From Bacteroidia bacterium (GTDB lineage Bacteria > Bacteroidota > Bacteroidia > JAESSM01 > NORP286): 5,773 nucleotides of DNA. The stretch is from assembly GCA_016764115.1 (NCBI GenBank), contig JAESSM010000058.1, positions 1-5,773 of the forward strand, in the 5' to 3' direction. Shown here piece after piece: positions 5,159 through 5,773 of this stretch; the first letter of the stretch is position 1; each line of letters opens with the position of its first letter. The notes beneath the pieces are model-generated. The model ran no database searches and had not been told where the DNA came from. It saw nothing but the letters and a program-made list of their open reading frames with translations. The translations under genes and the position numbers were made by a program.

Positions 5159-5773
5159 ATGCTCAGGAAATCTTGTCTTTATCTTCTATTGCTACTCCTC
5201 TCTTTTGGTGAGGGGTATGGGCAGAATGAGGATAAAGACTTGTCCGCCAACCGGCGGATTGATTCTCTTCAAAGTGCTTATCAAACCGCCACCCACGACA
5301 CCACCAAAATAAATATCCTCCTCTCTTGGGGAGATGAAATCTATATAAATAAGCCTGATTCTGCTCTCATTCTCTGGACAAAAGCAAGAGATATAACAAA
5401 TAAATGCTTAAAAAGAAATTCAAAGTTTACTGAATTAGAATTATTGACACTAAAAAAAGCCAAGGCAGATGCATTTTTGAATATAGGTTATTTCTATGGC
5501 ATGAAGGGAAACCAGAAACTTTATCTGAAATATGCAATTAATGCTGCGAATATACATGAGGATTTGCTAACTGAAAAAGCACAAAAAAAATGGATTGAAA
5601 ATTTGAAGAAAAAAGTTTTTTTAAGAATGAAAAAGAAACTTAAAAAAGGATTGGCTACGTCTTATAACCACATAGGATTTATATCTGAAAGGCTAGGAGA
5701 GATTGAAAAGGCTTTGGAATACTACTTTTTGAGTTTAGGGATTAGAGAAGAGATTAAGGATAAAATAGGGATG
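5159..5773 (+). CDS. TPR-repeat protein with signal peptide (5' part; runs off the window)
   Basis: The frame is open from ATG 5159 to the window end (205 codons) with no stop. Residues 1-21 form a signal peptide or N-terminal anchor (MLRKS then a leucine run, ending GYGQ). Residues 35-75 contain DTTKINILLSWGDE and PDSALILW, an opening common in Bacteroidota TPR sensors. TPR-like units are seen at about 103-135 (FLNIGYFYGMKGNQ) and 166-199 (SYNHIGFISERLGEIEKALE). The span 140-163 is very lysine-rich. In this phylum such N-termini usually lead into more TPRs, a membrane helix and an output domain (histidine kinase, SpoIIE-type phosphatase, or a DNA-binding or cyclase domain). Which one applies here cannot be seen. 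The ATG is supported by the signal peptide directly after it. Confidence 0.85.
   Translation, partial: MLRKSCLYLLLLLLSFGEGYGQNEDKDLSANRRIDSLQSAYQTATHDTTKINILLSWGDEIYINKPDSALILWTKARDITNKCLKRNSKFTELELLTLKKAKADAFLNIGYFYGMKGNQKLYLKYAINAANIHEDLLTEKAQKKWIENLKKKVFLRMKKKLKKGLATSYNHIGFISERLGEIEKALEYYFLSLGIREEIKDKIGM
5243..5258 (+). repeat. GC-rich palindrome inside the TPR gene
   Basis: TCCGCC-AACC-GGCGGA is a perfect 6-bp inverted repeat with a 4-base loop, far more GC-rich than its surroundings. It encodes part of SANRRI just after the signal peptide. Short palindromes of this style occur as dispersed repeats in some bacteria; only one copy is seen in this window. Confidence 0.55.

Noticed and set aside
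1..5773. A CRISPR array, tRNA or rRNA genes
   Set aside because: No regularly spaced identical repeats, cloverleaf-like segments or conserved rRNA blocks were seen on either strand.

Overview
The window looks like an accessory stretch of a Bacteroidota chromosome. The DNA is AT-rich. One protein ends in a type IX secretion (T9SS) sorting domain, and a decayed second copy of such a domain follows it. There is a short-lobed lipoprotein, a TPR protein of a type common in this phylum, a TAnnTTTG-type promoter element, and no obvious Shine-Dalgarno sequences. Genus cannot be told from the sequence.

Layout, left to right: (i) 1-93, the possible 3' end of an unidentified gene. (ii) 61-116, the left half of an imperfect palindromic intergenic repeat ('site A'). 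(iii) 115-1505, a complete IS110-family element on the + strand, with a structured non-coding left end and a 362-aa DEDD/serine recombinase. (iv) 1504-1532, the right half of site A. (v) 1539-2156, a small predicted lipoprotein. (vi) 2156-2172, the left half of a related repeat ('site C'). (vii) about 2171-3385, a second, different IS110-family element on the - strand. (viii) 3386-3455, the right half of site C. (ix) 3468-4853, a secreted agmatine-deiminase/peptidylarginine-deiminase family enzyme with a T9SS tail. (x) 4857-4932, an intact related repeat ('site B'). (xi) 4928-5102, a frameshifted remnant of another T9SS sorting domain. (xii) 5159 to the window end, the start of a TPR protein with a signal peptide.

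The main result is that both IS110 elements appear to encode a bridge RNA upstream of the recombinase, and the guides can be read against the flanks. In the first element, two internal loops hold four guide-like segments in the order left target, right target, left donor, right donor. They match the two sides of its own insertion site and its own two ends, around a CT core. Removing the element restores a sequence that aligns nearly base for base with intact site B. The second element shows the same architecture with somewhat weaker matches. Both elements therefore sit inside copies of one family of palindromic, cassette-boundary-like repeats, at two different positions within the repeat. This recalls the IS1111-attC elements that target integron attC sites, although these repeats do not fit the canonical attC core consensus and no integrase is visible.

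The lipoprotein and the deiminase each lie between repeat halves like single-gene cassettes. The T9SS remnant directly after site B suggests that an older secreted-protein gene was truncated at the repeat. Boundaries, RNA folds and pairings were worked out by eye, without folding software or database searches.
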